Source: Protopterus annectens (Eukaryota; Chordata; Ceratodontiformes; Protopteridae). Taken from it: a stretch of DNA of 64,000 nt. Both the position numbers and the translations under genes were made by a program. Shown piece after piece: positions 1 through 10,159 of this stretch (position 1 is the first letter of the stretch; each line of letters opens with the position of its first letter). The stretch lies in NCBI RefSeq assembly GCF_019279795.1, contig NC_056731.1, positions 869,071,175 through 869,135,174 on the forward strand. Direction: 5' to 3'. Under the pieces are notes generated by a model. That model saw nothing but the letters and a program-made list of their open reading frames with translations, was not told the DNA's origin and made no database searches.

Positions 1-480
1 GGATGATTACAGGTAAGGAGAGGAGCTCTAGCCACAGAGCCAAGTCTTCAGAAGTGGCTGAAGTTGGATCAGAGAGCACACTAGTTGAAGAACAGCAGAA
101 AGAGACATCAGATCAAACTTTCTCAATGCAGTACTTGTCTGTACTGTGGAAGCCAAGCTAAACCAATGGACTGATGATGCAGTGCTCACACGGACTTCAC
201 ATTCTTTCATTCATGAACTACCAGAACAACTACCAGAAGAAAGAACTAAAGATAGGGGGTGGGCATCTCTCTCATACCAGAAACATTTGGCATTCATCAA
301 CTGGAGGGAGCTCTGGAAATCTGCTACACATCAGGCCCTTTGCTGCAGGAATGCAACAGTGAACATGAACATCTACGGCTAAAAGTTACTGATACAGATC
401 TGCAAGTGGCAACAAATACTTTCCAAAAAGAAAAAGATCAAGAGAGCAAAATGACTGTTCTGTGGAGGCTTTACTAGTAG
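1..480 (+). pseudogene. decayed coding-like segment, unidentified
   Basis: Three overlapping reading-frame stretches look protein-like, but no single frame stays open. One runs from the window edge to about 155 (Ser/Glu-rich). A second runs about 146-250 and contains HELPEQLPEERTKD. A third runs about 259-477 and contains HLRLKVTDTDLQVATNTF. The simplest reading is one coding sequence broken by two indels, such as a retrocopy or a decayed exon. I do not recognise the protein. Positions 348-396 also vaguely resemble the DIRS terminus words (gcaacagtgaa, gaacatctac), so some of this could be chance or transposon-derived. Low confidence. Confidence 0.25.
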
Positions 481-2182
481 GAAAAAAAGGACTATCTGCT
501 GCAATGTCTCTCCTTGGGAACCTACTGTCTCACTGTTAACTTCAAATATGGCAACTTATAGCAACAGCCTTTCTAATCAAGATCATGCATTTCCATTGCA
601 ATATTGCACTGAAAGGGAAATTACAAAACTAGCACACCAAGGTGAATAAATAAGATGTTAAAAAATTTAGCAACTAGTATCACTCTTTCAGGAAGACCTT
701 CCCCGGCCATCATCAGCCATTCCCATTCATAGACAACCCACCAAGAATACCATTCAAGTCTGTCAAGAAATTTTACAAGTGTAGCAATGACCATATTTCC
801 TAATGGGCAATACTCTCCAGATTTGTACAAAAAGGGAAGAACTGTACATGCCAGCTGTAACATGCTGCTGTTTTGGATCAGACACAACCATAAGTTTAAG
901 AAAGAGGAAAATGTTTACAAAGCACACAATCATTTTTACTTTTCCAAAATGCTGCAAGAATAATATTCTCCAGAGTTTTAGGGAGCTAACCAGCATGTTG
1001 AGGCTTGAAAAGATTTAAAAGTCACCGGAAACTGTCTTGTGCTGGTACTTTATGACCCTGTAGATAAGTTTGAAAACCAAAACAACCACATAAATGTCCA
1101 AAGTTCCATTGTCAACAGATAGCATAAAACTTAAGTAATGACCTTTTCTTCTGACGACCACTGAAGACTCTGCAGAGGAAGCATCTGACGCAGGTCAGTA
1201 TCTAACCTAATGATATATCCATGTGAAGATCTCCAAACAGGTCTAAAACATGGCAAGACAAGAAGCAAAGGTCAACTTGCTGTCATAATCGCAGCAATTA
1301 AAGGCAAGTTAACATAATGAAAACAAATGAAGACCTGTTACAACAGCACACAAGCAGTTATTAATTTGCCAAGCTACTGCCCCGTGTTCAGGGTTGAACT
1401 ACAGTCATACAAGGGAAAAAAAGTCCCAAGTCACAACTCCATTTTCGTCTACATCAGTGAAAGAATTTGATTAACAGGGGTTCAGATAACTAAACAAGAT
1501 AAGAGACGCTGTGATAAGCACTCTAAGGTTATGGAAATGTAGAGTCACTACCAATGTGAAGTCTGGACTGCAAACAAACTAAGACACCCACTGACCCGTT
1601 TCAAAGGACTGCGCTTTGATCCACGTTTATCTCAGCCTCACATGACATGAGCCAATAACAGCTACCATCCTAAGAGTAGGGTCCGATTTCGTCAGGGTAA
1701 TAGAGTTCCGTAGCGCGCGCGCGCGTGTGTGTGTGTTGGGGAGGGACAAGAGGAAACGCTGGTAAAAGGTAAATACCAGTAAAACAAAAGCATGTAAACT
1801 AAATGCACAAGCCAGCTGGTGGAAAGAAGAATCACTGAGATCATACCAAAACAATGAACATGTAACTAACTCTGTTAATACAGGTGTTAAAAAATGAGTT
1901 ACAAAAAGCTATTACTAAACAAACAAAAGAAACATCTGATGTATACTAAATGCAAAAGCTGAAATAGCAATCCAGTATCAGTTCAAACTGTGGGAACAGG
2001 CTTTACAGACTAGCAGAGGATGAAGGCATCCTGAACACGAAACAAACAATTCCAGATGAGAATTTAAGGCTGAAAAATAACCTTGAGAAACAGGGAAAGT
2101 TGGTGACTAGCACATACATCACTCCTCCTGGCCTACCTGCTACTGTGCTGACCTTAATAGGAACATGGAAAGCAAGTGACTA
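481..2182. other. non-coding stretch with CG/GT microsatellite
   Basis: I see no convincing gene. Open frames are short and mutually contradictory. A (CG)n(TG)n simple repeat lies at about 1712-1737. If the minus-strand exon that stops at 2208 is the last exon of a host gene, part of this stretch could be its 3' untranslated region, but I see no clear polyadenylation signal that settles this. Confidence 0.4.
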
Positions 2183-2207
2183 AAAGTAGGATGGCTTTCC
2201 CACTGGC

Positions 2208-2271
2208 CTAGCCGATATTCTGCTGACGTCCAAGGATGCCAATTTCTTCATCTATCCAAGACCCAGAAAAA
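2208..2271 (-). pseudogene. probable host exon, 3' part with stop codon
   Basis: Directly beyond the left terminus of DIRS A, the minus strand reads SGSWIDEEIGILGRQQNIG followed by a TAG stop at 2208-2210. If the base at 3881 is host DNA, removing the element joins ...GVDAVASD to N-F-SGSWIDEE without a frame change. That makes 2208-2271 the end of the same exon and possibly the C-terminus of the protein. With the element present the frame runs into DIRS sequence, so this allele would be truncated unless the element is spliced out. Assignment depends on the junction being exact to one base. Confidence 0.42.
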
Positions 2272-2319
2272 AGTACAGTTGTGTACACTTACCATAAATG
2301 TAGATGTTAGAGTGTATTC

Positions 2320-2480
2320 ACTGTTGCAGTCATCACACTTGGGTTATCTGCCTGCAGGTAGCCCTCAGTCGGCCCAAATACCAAACACATAGTACTTCTG
2401 CATTGGTTGCTGTCGCTCCAGGACTGACGTCAGGTCGTCAGGGGGTATAAAAACAGGCAGCTGACACCATTACATCAGTT
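2320..2480 (+). repeat. left inverted terminal repeat of DIRS A
   Basis: This segment is the reverse complement, with mismatches, of about 3720-3872. Shared landmarks are the CACTGTTGCAGTCATCACAC word, the run through CTGCAGGTAGCCCTCAGT, and a TATAAAAA box at 2446-2453 that points into the element, antisense to its genes. Confidence 0.85.
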
Positions 2481-2627
2481 TTTCTTGCCCCAAATGTCAG
2501 GAGCCCCAAAATAGGGAGCTAAGTTATGGAGGAAAAAACACCACCAGTAAAAGTAAACACCAATAGCCATGTAAGGAGTGAGGAAGAGAGAGAGAGACAA
2601 GGGGGCTGGAGGGTGGGAAACCAGGAA

Positions 2628-2727
2628 TGCAACAGTGAATACAATCGAACATCTACATTTACAGTAAGTGTACACACAACTGTACTAGGTTCTTTGTGTT
2701 TCACTGTTGCAGTCACACACTTGGGTT
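2628..2727. repeat. internal complementary region (ICR) of DIRS A
   Basis: The first half is the reverse complement of the left terminus of the element. The second half (from about 2688) repeats the reverse complement of the right terminus (GTTTCACTGTTGCAGTCA). In the DIRS model this junction templates closure of a circular intermediate. Confidence 0.75.
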
Positions 2728-2739
2728 GATTCCCAAAGT

Positions 2740-2990
2740 TAAAGAATGGGTGGAGGCAGTCAAGAAGAGTTTGGGATGGTTAGTATGCCCTGCAGGACTG
2801 CTGTAGCAAAACCCGCCCTGGATTTGGAAAAGATAGGCAGGTGGTAATGTTTGGTGAAGGTATGAACAGAACTCCAGGTAGCAGCTTCCAGAATGTCCCT
2901 GGTAGGGACTCCCCTGAGGTATGCTGTAGAGGTTGCCCTGGTGAAATGTGTTCTGACCCCCTGAAGGGTTGGTCTCCCATGGTGTTTTTA
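2740..2990 (-). pseudogene. tyrosine recombinase C-terminal tail (DIRS A)
   Basis: One minus-strand frame shows THFTRAT, the degenerate form of the HxxR box (HSTRAT in other copies). It continues RDILEAATWSS and HTFTKHYHL, with the catalytic tyrosine present. Everything upstream of the HxxR box is deleted, so no recombinase can be made. The frame is followed by a GFATAVLQGIL-type C-terminus as in element D. This is the strand-transfer end of the enzyme that would insert DIRS circles. Confidence 0.65.
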
Positions 2991-3010
2991 ACAGAAATGG
3001 ATACAGTATG

Positions 3011-3574
3011 CTATCCATTTGGAAACCGACATAACTGATGATGCAAAAGTCGTCGTGTATCAGTAATGCGAAGAACTTCCTCAGAAGCCGGTGCCTGCTC
3101 AGTGGCTCCGGACACATCCAAGGTAGAGACATGCGCAGGTTCCGTAGTCAAAGAAGAGTCTCGCGGCATACCGGACTCCGAACGGATCTTGGTAGCGGCC
3201 TGCGAATCCATCGAAGCGGGCATCAGGGGCTGCGAAAGCCCCGCACAGAGTACAGGCAAACTGGCGACTGGCTTAACGGAAGCGTCGTCGGCAGTTTTGG
3301 AACTGTGCGGTCTCTCTCTGTCTTTATCCTTACATTTTTTCAGAAGATCGGTAGTCGGATGGCTTACTGAAGCAATTTCGGAATATGGAGATAGAGTGCA
3401 AAAGTATTTAGTGACAATAAGGGCCAGATGAATATTTCGGGCGATGAACAAAGCACAAAACCGACAGTGTGGAACGTCGTGGTCTGGGCCTAAACAGGTG
3501 ATGCAGTAAGAATGGAAATCTCGGTGTGGTATTTGCTTTCCACAGGCGAGACAATTGTTAACTTTTTCTGACAT
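3011..3574 (-). pseudogene. gag-like N-terminal domain (DIRS A)
   Basis: The start MSEKVNN at 3574 is chosen because the same Met-Ser-x-Lys-Val-Asn-Asn start occurs in B, C and D. The first 40 residues carry C8-x2-C11, C24-x2-C27-LG-x2-HD and C37-x2-C40, a conserved Cys/His cluster likely to bind zinc. A Ser/Thr/Pro-rich linker follows (about residues 60-180). The frame is 187 codons and then runs into the recombinase remnant where the deletion lies. Full-length gag in the relatives is several hundred residues, so this is truncated. Confidence 0.7.
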
Positions 3575-3719
3575 CGGTTAGAGCAAGAAAAAAGGATCCC
3601 CAACAGGGTACTTAGCTTTAGAAGACTTCAGGATGATTCAATTTAGAAACGAACCTCAGGTAGCGGCCAACCGGCACTCGAGCGAACTGCTTCTGTTCGG
3701 GCTCCTCGGCAATAAAGAC

Positions 3720-3872
3720 TGATGTAATGGTGTTGGCTGCCTGTTTTTATACCCCTGATGTCAGTCTTGGAGTGACAGCAACCGACACAGAAATACTAAG
3801 TCTCTGGTATTCGTGCCAACTGAGGGCTACCTGCAGGCAGATAACCCAAGTGTGATGACTGCAACAGTGAAA
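3720..3872 (-). repeat. right inverted terminal repeat of DIRS A
   Basis: Inverted partner of 2320-2480. It carries the gag-proximal promoter-like sequence of the element. Confidence 0.85.
3744..3751 (-). promoter_or_regulatory. TATA box upstream of DIRS A gag
   Basis: TATAAAAA on the minus strand inside the right terminal repeat, about 170 bp upstream of the gag ATG at 3574. The same box recurs at the equivalent place in B, C and D, which supports a promoter role. Confidence 0.6.
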
Positions 3873-3881
3873 CACGAACAT

Positions 3882-4045
3882 TATCTGATGCTACTGCATC
3901 AACACCAGCTCCTGATATGAAAGCACCTAGGTCTCCATCGCTGTTCATTTGACCACCAACAGGGGATGCCACTGGTCCTGAAGATGAGACAGGCCAAATC
4001 TTTAAGTCATAGGGCTGAGGGCAGTTCAAGATGGTCAGAACATTG
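3882..4045 (-). pseudogene. probable host protein-coding exon, 5' part, interrupted by DIRS A
   Basis: On the minus strand a polypyrimidine tract ending in CAG (4046-4065) is followed by an open frame of 54 codons plus one base, beginning NVLTILNCPQ and ending GVDAVASD. The base just after the AG completes a codon begun in an upstream exon. The composition reads like an ordinary globular or linker protein and not like any transposon frame here. The frame is cut at 3882 by the right end of DIRS A and appears to resume in frame beyond its left end (2208-2271). I do not recognise the gene. Alternatives are a dead duplicate exon or a chance frame. The clean resumption after the insertion argues against chance. 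Confidence 0.5.
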
Positions 4046-4065
4046 CTGAGGGACCAAAAAAGAAT
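4046..4065 (-). promoter_or_regulatory. candidate 3' splice site
   Basis: Read on the minus strand this is a T-rich tract ending in CCCTCAG, directly in front of the open frame starting at 4045. It fits the vertebrate acceptor consensus and supports a genuine spliced exon over a processed copy. No branch point was assigned. Confidence 0.42.
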
Positions 4066-6055
4066 GAAGCATACATCAAAGCCTTAGAACAGACGCACAA
4101 ACAGCAGCAATGACACATGCTGTCACTTTTGCCTGTTTGAAAGTTACATTCATCTAGGGTCCAAATGTAGAACCAAACACCCACAGAAGGTTTCAAAACA
4201 ACACATACAAAAGTCTCCAAAGGCAGCTTTAATGAAACTCTAGAAAAGGAGTTCAGTGCTCCCATCCAAGGCATAGGTGTGTCCTTCTGGAGCTAACAGA
4301 TGAAGAGAGCTCCTGCACTTGCAGAAATGCAATGTTTGGGCTCTTCAATAAAGTCACTCATATTAAATTACTACATAAATAAAATGCAGAAAATATGTAT
4401 GCAACCCCAAGCCATAAAAAAACTGCAAACCTCAACGTCAACTAAAGCACATTCATATGCAAGAACAAAACTATTAACAGCTCAGGAAAAAGAAGGGGGG
4501 GGGACACTAACTTTAGTGCAATACTGACAAAAGTTTAAATCCAAAAAGGAAGGAAGACTTGCTGGGTAAAAAGCAGAACAAGACGAAACACAAGATCACT
4601 AAGAAATGTGCCGATGTAAACTGCCATTGTCAAAACTACTCAGTTGCTAGGATTACAAGAAAAAACAATGCTCGGGTAAAAAAAGATACATTATTCTTGG
4701 TTAAGCACCACTATGTATTTATTCCTAAAAACAGTTTTTAATTTTCCTCCTATACTAGTGATGATGTGTAACTAGTGGTGGTGAATGATGCATATCAAAA
4801 CTTTCTAAGCTGCATATTTATTTGTGCCTCTTCTCTACAGCCAAACTTTTCCATGCTGTATTAAATCCAAGTTCACTCTGAAGGTCCACCAGACCACTGT
4901 TGCATGTTCATCCTGCACAACCCTGCCTTAACCCTCAATGATTCATAATCCACTGTTACCAAGAACCACCCACCCCCCTATATGCCTTGCCTTTTGTACC
5001 ACGTTTACCACTATGAGGTACTTAAAGGTCTTCTACCATAACGAATTCTTCCAGAGTACACACAATGAAGTTCTTCAATCTTGACAAGACTTCACTTTTC
5101 ATGTGTTCTCTCCAAGGTTCCCGGAGCGCAGTGACTATTCTGTCTCTGAAAAACGTTTTTGTAGTGGGAAAAAAAACAAACAAACATGGGTTAGTATGCA
5201 ATTATGTGAATGTATGAGGAAAACAGTGTAGTATTCCCATAAAAGAAAAAAAAATATTTAACAAAAAAGTTCAGAAAAATTTATTCAAGTTTTACTAAAA
5301 ACAAGTTGAAATTTTAACAGCCAAATCCTTCATAAGCACAGAATTATCTGAAAGGAAAATGTGTTAATATAACCACCATTAATCACTTTTGGTAAGACAA
5401 GCATCTGTGTTGCTGTCCAGGAACTAGATGCAGCCTTTACTGCAATTCTGATGCATTTCATCAATTATGCCATTTCACAGTTTATTAACCACCACAGTGT
5501 AGAACACCACATCATTTCCAACAAGCCCTGTAAGTAAATATTTTATAAAAATATGTAAAGTGGCATATATTACCCAGCTAATGATCAGCACAAAAAAATC
5601 TAGATCATGCAGAGAGCACCAACATCTCTACGAAGCAGGTTAGGTTATGTAGCCAGAGCCGGTCTACACCAGTTCTCTTTAAACCAGTACTGTTGCTTTC
5701 ATCAGGACACAGGCAAGTGTCCACCTAACTTTCAAATTTTAAGTCCAGTTCTTATCAAATGCTTTGCATGGGTGAGGGTTACCTAGGAAAAGCTGAATTT
5801 CCGTAGCTAAGACAAAATGTTGCTGCAGAATAAAAGCCTTACAACCACAGCAGCTTTACAGATGTACTTGCAACACATGGGCAATTCAGGAGGTAACAGG
5901 AGCATATTGTGAAGCCTATTAAGATGGTCATCAAATAACTACACATTGAAATTAAAATGCCAAAAATTCACTGCATCTATGAACTCGACACACAAGGGGA
6001 AAAAAAAAACTTTACACAGTATAGATGACACATGGATAAGTTCCCCTGCTCCACC
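4066..6055. other. non-coding stretch
   Basis: I see no gene and no recognisable transposon. It is AT-rich with several poly-A and poly-T runs. If the exon at 3882-4045 is real, this would be intron on its upstream side. Confidence 0.4.
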
Positions 6056-6059
6056 TAAC

Positions 6060-6257
6060 ACAGTGGACATACGAGGGTAAAAGGGAAAGCCCCTGCCATA
6101 TGGTGCAATGGCATTAAATAGTGTAAAGTAGGGGGAGGTGCAGTGGGCATGTCGTACACAGTGGACATACGAGGGGAAAAGGTAAAGCCCCTGCCATATG
6201 GTGCAATGGCATTAAGAGGTGTAAAGTAGGGGGGAGGTGCAGTGGGCATGTCGTACA
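6060..6257. repeat. two-copy tandem duplication, period 98-99 bp
   Basis: The unit starting ACAGTGGACATACGAGGG occurs at 6060 and again at 6158, with only a few differences. Each unit ends GTGGGCATGTCGTACA. The function is unknown. It lies next to a poly-A tract and a run of C at 6317-6329, and just before the left edge of DIRS G. Confidence 0.9.
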
Positions 6258-6726
6258 AAAAAAAAAAAACACACACAAAAATAAATAAATAATAATAAAA
6301 AAAAAAACCTACATGACCCCCCCCCCCCGACCTCGGTAGAGACTGGAAGCTTTTCCGTTCCAGGCCTTTGACTCATGCCCTACCCATAACTTCCTCCACT
6401 TCACCTTAGTACCGCAGATCAAGTTTGCCCCATAGAATAAACCACAACAATTACATTCAAGATTAACTGCAGCAAACTAGTAAAAAGAAAGTACTGGAAG
6501 AGAGTCAATCAGGACTGTTCCCAGACAGGGTGTGTAAGAAAGCTACCTGGTCATCAAAAGCTCATTTCTGTTAATTTAGAAGGGGACAGGAGGGAGACAG
6601 AACCGTATGAAAATCACACAACATGGATCTATCATGGTACATAATTAACTTTCATACCCAGTGCTGTCTATTTTTATCCAATTCAATCATGGGACAGATT
6701 CCCATGCTGTTACACCAAGGTGGTAT

Positions 6727-7359
6727 TCATGGAAGGACATTCCTGAGTATGGTGGAACAAAAGGAAGAGAGTGATCTAACTGTACATCCAAGTTTGTAAT
6801 GACATAAAAAAGTGTGAACTGTCTCCCAAGAAGCTGCAGCATAAAAGTCATCAACAAGTCTACTTGAAAAAGCTTTTGAAGTGGCAGTTGCCCTTATAGA
6901 ATGAGCCTTAGGTTTAGATTGTAGAGACAAGCCCTTTTTACTGTGTACAAAAAAAATGCATTCTGACAACCATCTGGAGAGAGTAACCTTCGCAACAGCT
7001 CTGCCTAACTTAGGTTTTGAGAAAGCAACAAACAACTGATTAGACTTTCTGAACTGCTTGTTTCTATGAAGGTAGACCCTACGTTGATGAACATCCAGCA
7101 TATTTAAAATGTACTCAACCTTTGAGAATTTGGTTAAAAAGACTGGCAGAGCTACTGACTGACTTAAGATTATTCTCGGATGCCACCTTAGGAAGGAAGA
7201 ATGCAATCGTTCGCAGGGAAGCTCTGTCTTTAAGTACCAGATAAGGAAGCCTGCAGGAAAGTGCTTGCATCTCTGAAATCCATTTGACCAACGTAACAGC
7301 CACCAGAAATATTGTTTTCCAAGACAGAAACTGCAAATCAACTGATGCTGCTGGTTCAA
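6727..7359 (-). pseudogene. tyrosine recombinase, C-terminal half (DIRS G)
   Basis: A 210-codon frame ends with the recombinase signature KAHSIRAT (HxxR box, Ser-Ile variant), and HYK about 40 residues later provides the catalytic tyrosine. VEYILNMLDVHQR and the C-terminal STILRNVLP match element E. The first 60 residues of the frame read as mixed frames, showing at least one indel near 7130-7330. This enzyme class joins DIRS circles to target DNA. This copy lacks an intact N-terminal domain and is dead. Confidence 0.7.
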
Positions 7360-7399
7360 AGAGTTAATGCCTATAACATCACAGCAATATCCTGGGGGG

Positions 7400-9540
7400 G
7401 GGGTAGTGGACCTCTAAGTGGTTGCAGGAGAAAGGTTCCATCCAAATAGGAATTGGATACTCAATGAGGTGATAAGAGTTGCCATTCTGTCCTGTGTGGA
7501 AACTTGAGATCATGGCCATTTGCAGTTTGACAGTAGAATAACCAGAAACACTGTGGAAAAGCTTAGTTGAAAACTCTAATATGGAAGAAACAGGAGCAGA
7601 AAGGGTCTAAACAGTTTGGAGTAAACCAAATGGAGAATCTCTTCCATTTGCTATGGTAGATCTTACTGTGTACTGTTTTTGAGAAGCTGATATGATCTGA
7701 ACCACTGAAGTTGGGAGCCTGACATCTCTGGCTAATGTCAGAACTGGAGGAACCAAACGGTTAATTTCAAGGATCTTTGGACTGAAGGAGGCAGATTGGA
7801 TGGGTGTGTTAATGGGTTTGGATACTGATCCAGCATCCATGGTGAATATACTAGTAGAGACAACAGGAAGAGAAACCACATTTGTCAGGGCCAATAAGGA
7901 GCAATGAGGATCACTCTCTGGCTTTGCAGATTCTTGCTTTCTGTATGAATCTGCTCATTAACCACAATGGGGGAAGGCATAGCAGAGACCTGGGGCCAAC
8001 TGTGGCTGAGAGAATTCTTTGGTGACCGTAACTGCAGAGGGATTAGGGTAAAATAACTTCTGCACTTATTTAGGTACGATGGAAAGAGGCTGCAGCAACT
8101 TGTGAGGCATAAAGATAGTTCCACTTAACTTGTCTGCTAGTACAATGGATGTCCTTGGTATGTGCGTTGCTATCAGCAAGGGATGAAAAGACACTGAGCA
8201 TTACCAAAGTCTCATGGCTTCTCAACATATGGGATAGGAGTGGGTTTCTCCTGGTTTGTTGATGTACCAGACTACTGGCATGTCTGACTGTATTGAAATC
8301 ACACACCTTTGGACAGCACATCCTGAAATGCCTGCAACTCTTGGAGGACTACCCTCATCTCCAAGATATTGATGTGAAGACTGACATCCATGTGTGACCA
8401 AGTACCTTGGACCATCCCTCCAACCCTAGGAGAGAAGAGTCTGTGATTACTACAGACACGGGTGGGTCCATTTGGAATGGATATCATTCTGTCACTGAAA
8501 GAGATTTCATCTACCAGGAGATGTGTTGAATGCAGATTTAAGTGATGCATATCTTTATATGTAGCATATCAATATTTTGAGACTAATGGGCCCTGGCTGT
8601 GCAATGAAGTACTCATGAAAAATCAGGCAGTATCATTAAAATTGTAGGAGCCATTAGACCTAAAAGATGAAGAATCAGACTTGCTGGAGCGGAATGGTGA
8701 TGGAATACTTGCCTAGCTGTGAGGCACAGGGAAAGCTCTCTGGAATGGGGAAGTCTGGCGATCTGTAGAACTGAATCCAGGTGACATCTGGTAAATTCTA
8801 TCTGTTGCATAACGGTAAGATAACTTTTGGGTAGTCTGAGTTTGGTCCCTAGTTGCATAAATGGAACATAAGGTCCAGCTGATTCAACAGCAGATCCCTG
8901 AAGGTAGCAGTTAGGAACCAGTCATCAAGATATGGGAAAACCTAGCTCCACAGCAGGAGGAGCTGCACTGCCATCCCTTCCATTTCCTTGGTAAACACCA
9001 TCAGGGCTAGGTAAGACCGAAAGGCAGGGCTCTGAATTGATAACTGCCCCCCAGCTGTAAACCTAGGAATCTCCTGGAAGCTTCACTATCTTCACAAGAT
9101 AGTATATGCATCCTGGAGATCTACAGAGCACATCCAGTTGTCCTTCCTCAGCACAGGCAAAATGGACTGAATTGGGCCTATCTGAAATTTTGTCTGTTTC
9201 ACAAACTGGTTTAAATGGCTCTATCCAGAATGGGTCTGAGGTTCCCTGTTTTCTTGAGCACTAAAAAACCTTGAGTAGACTTGAGACTCTGACTTTGGGA
9301 ACCAGTTGGAAGACTTGTTCTTAGCAGCTTAGAAAACTTCTGCTCCTACGAGTTCCCATTGACTGGGTGGAACACTGGGAACTTTCTATTTACTGGAGGA
9401 AGAAAAAGGGAATTGAACAGCCTCTGAAAATTATGCTTGGCACCCAAAAATCTGTTAGGCTTTGCTAGGCTTATGGGTGCATGTATAAGCACCCCCAATG
9501 ACCTCCAGAATGCAGCAGTTGGGCAACCTTTCAGGAGCAC
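7400..9540 (-). pseudogene. recombinase N-terminus, RNase H and reverse transcriptase remnants (DIRS G)
   Basis: Short frames match element E in order. 8299-8550 carries the RNase H stretch LHINILEMRVVLQELQAF. 8613-8858 carries the end of the reverse transcriptase thumb (LHLLGLMAPT). 8880-9300 has the FPYLDD-type region in broken frames. 9346-9540 holds the start of the polymerase region. Many stops and indels are present. No frame exceeds 95 codons. Confidence 0.55.
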
Positions 9541-9711
9541 TGATAGGGCTTCTCAGTGAAGCAACCACAAAAGACCATGATCTGCAGTCTGCCTCTAGGG
9601 TGATGCCCATTGTAGTTACCCCCTCCCCTCTGCCACAAGAAAGGCCATCACTAGCAGTGCCATAAGAAAGTACAGTTGTGTACACTTACCATAAATGTAG
9701 ATGTTCCAAGT

Positions 9712-9870
9712 GTACTCACTGTTGCAGTCATTACATTTGGGTAATCTGCTGGCAGGTTGCCCTCAATCGGCCTGATTAACAAAGTCTTGGGTCCTGCGAC
9801 GGTTGCTGTCCCTTCTTCCATGATGTAGGTAGTCAGGGGTATAAAACATGCATCCGACATCAATACATCC
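9712..9870 (+). repeat. left inverted terminal repeat of DIRS B
   Basis: Inverted match to about 15015-15175. Contains an inward TATAAAA box near 9840-9846, antisense to the element's genes. Confidence 0.85.
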
Positions 9871-10042
9871 GTTTTTCTTGCCCCAGATGTCAGGTGCCCC
9901 CCTAATGGGGAGCAAATAAAATTAAACAAATGAAAATAAACCTCCAACCAAAAGCAAATACACCAAAAAGGCTTTTAAGCATAGTAAAATAAAGTAGAGG
10001 TATAGCTAGAGAAAAGTAGGGGGCTGGAGGGAGGGTAACTAG

Positions 10043-10146
10043 GACTGCAACAGTGAATACACTCGAACATCTACATTTATGGTAAGTGTACACAACTGTA
10101 CTATGTTCTTCGCGTTTCACTGTTGCAGTCATTACATTTGGGTAGA
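10043..10146. repeat. ICR of DIRS B
   Basis: Reverse complement of the left terminus up to ...ACTGTACT (about 10101), then a copy of the reverse complement of the right terminus starting ATGTTC. The junction defines both element ends to the base. Confidence 0.85.
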
Positions 10147-10159
10147 TTCCCAAAGCTAT

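Larger units (their letters stand above)
2272..3881 (-). mobile_element. DIRS-type retrotransposon A, internally deleted
   Basis: The element begins with AGTACAGTTGTGTAC at 2272 and ends with GAACA(T) at 3880/3881. Inverted terminal repeats lie at about 2320-2480 and 3720-3872, and an ICR at 2628-2727. Only the 3' tail of the tyrosine recombinase and the N-terminal part of gag remain, joined near 2990-3010. The central gag, reverse transcriptase and RNase H are gone. At about 1.6 kb, against about 5.5 kb for B and C, it is a non-autonomous deletion derivative of the same family. It has no target-site duplication, as expected for DIRS. It sits inside the probable host exon. Confidence 0.85.
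6330..9668 (-). mobile_element. DIRS-type element G, left (3') part
   Basis: This is a degraded relative of element E. 6370-6440 matches the left terminal repeat of E (CCCATAA..TCCTCC and CAGATC..AGTTTGC words). 6605-6670 matches its ICR. 6727-7359 is recombinase, and 7400-9540 is RNase H and reverse transcriptase. The element stops abruptly at 9668, where DIRS B begins, and resumes at 15190. The exact left end is blurred by the poly-C run before 6330. Confidence 0.65.
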
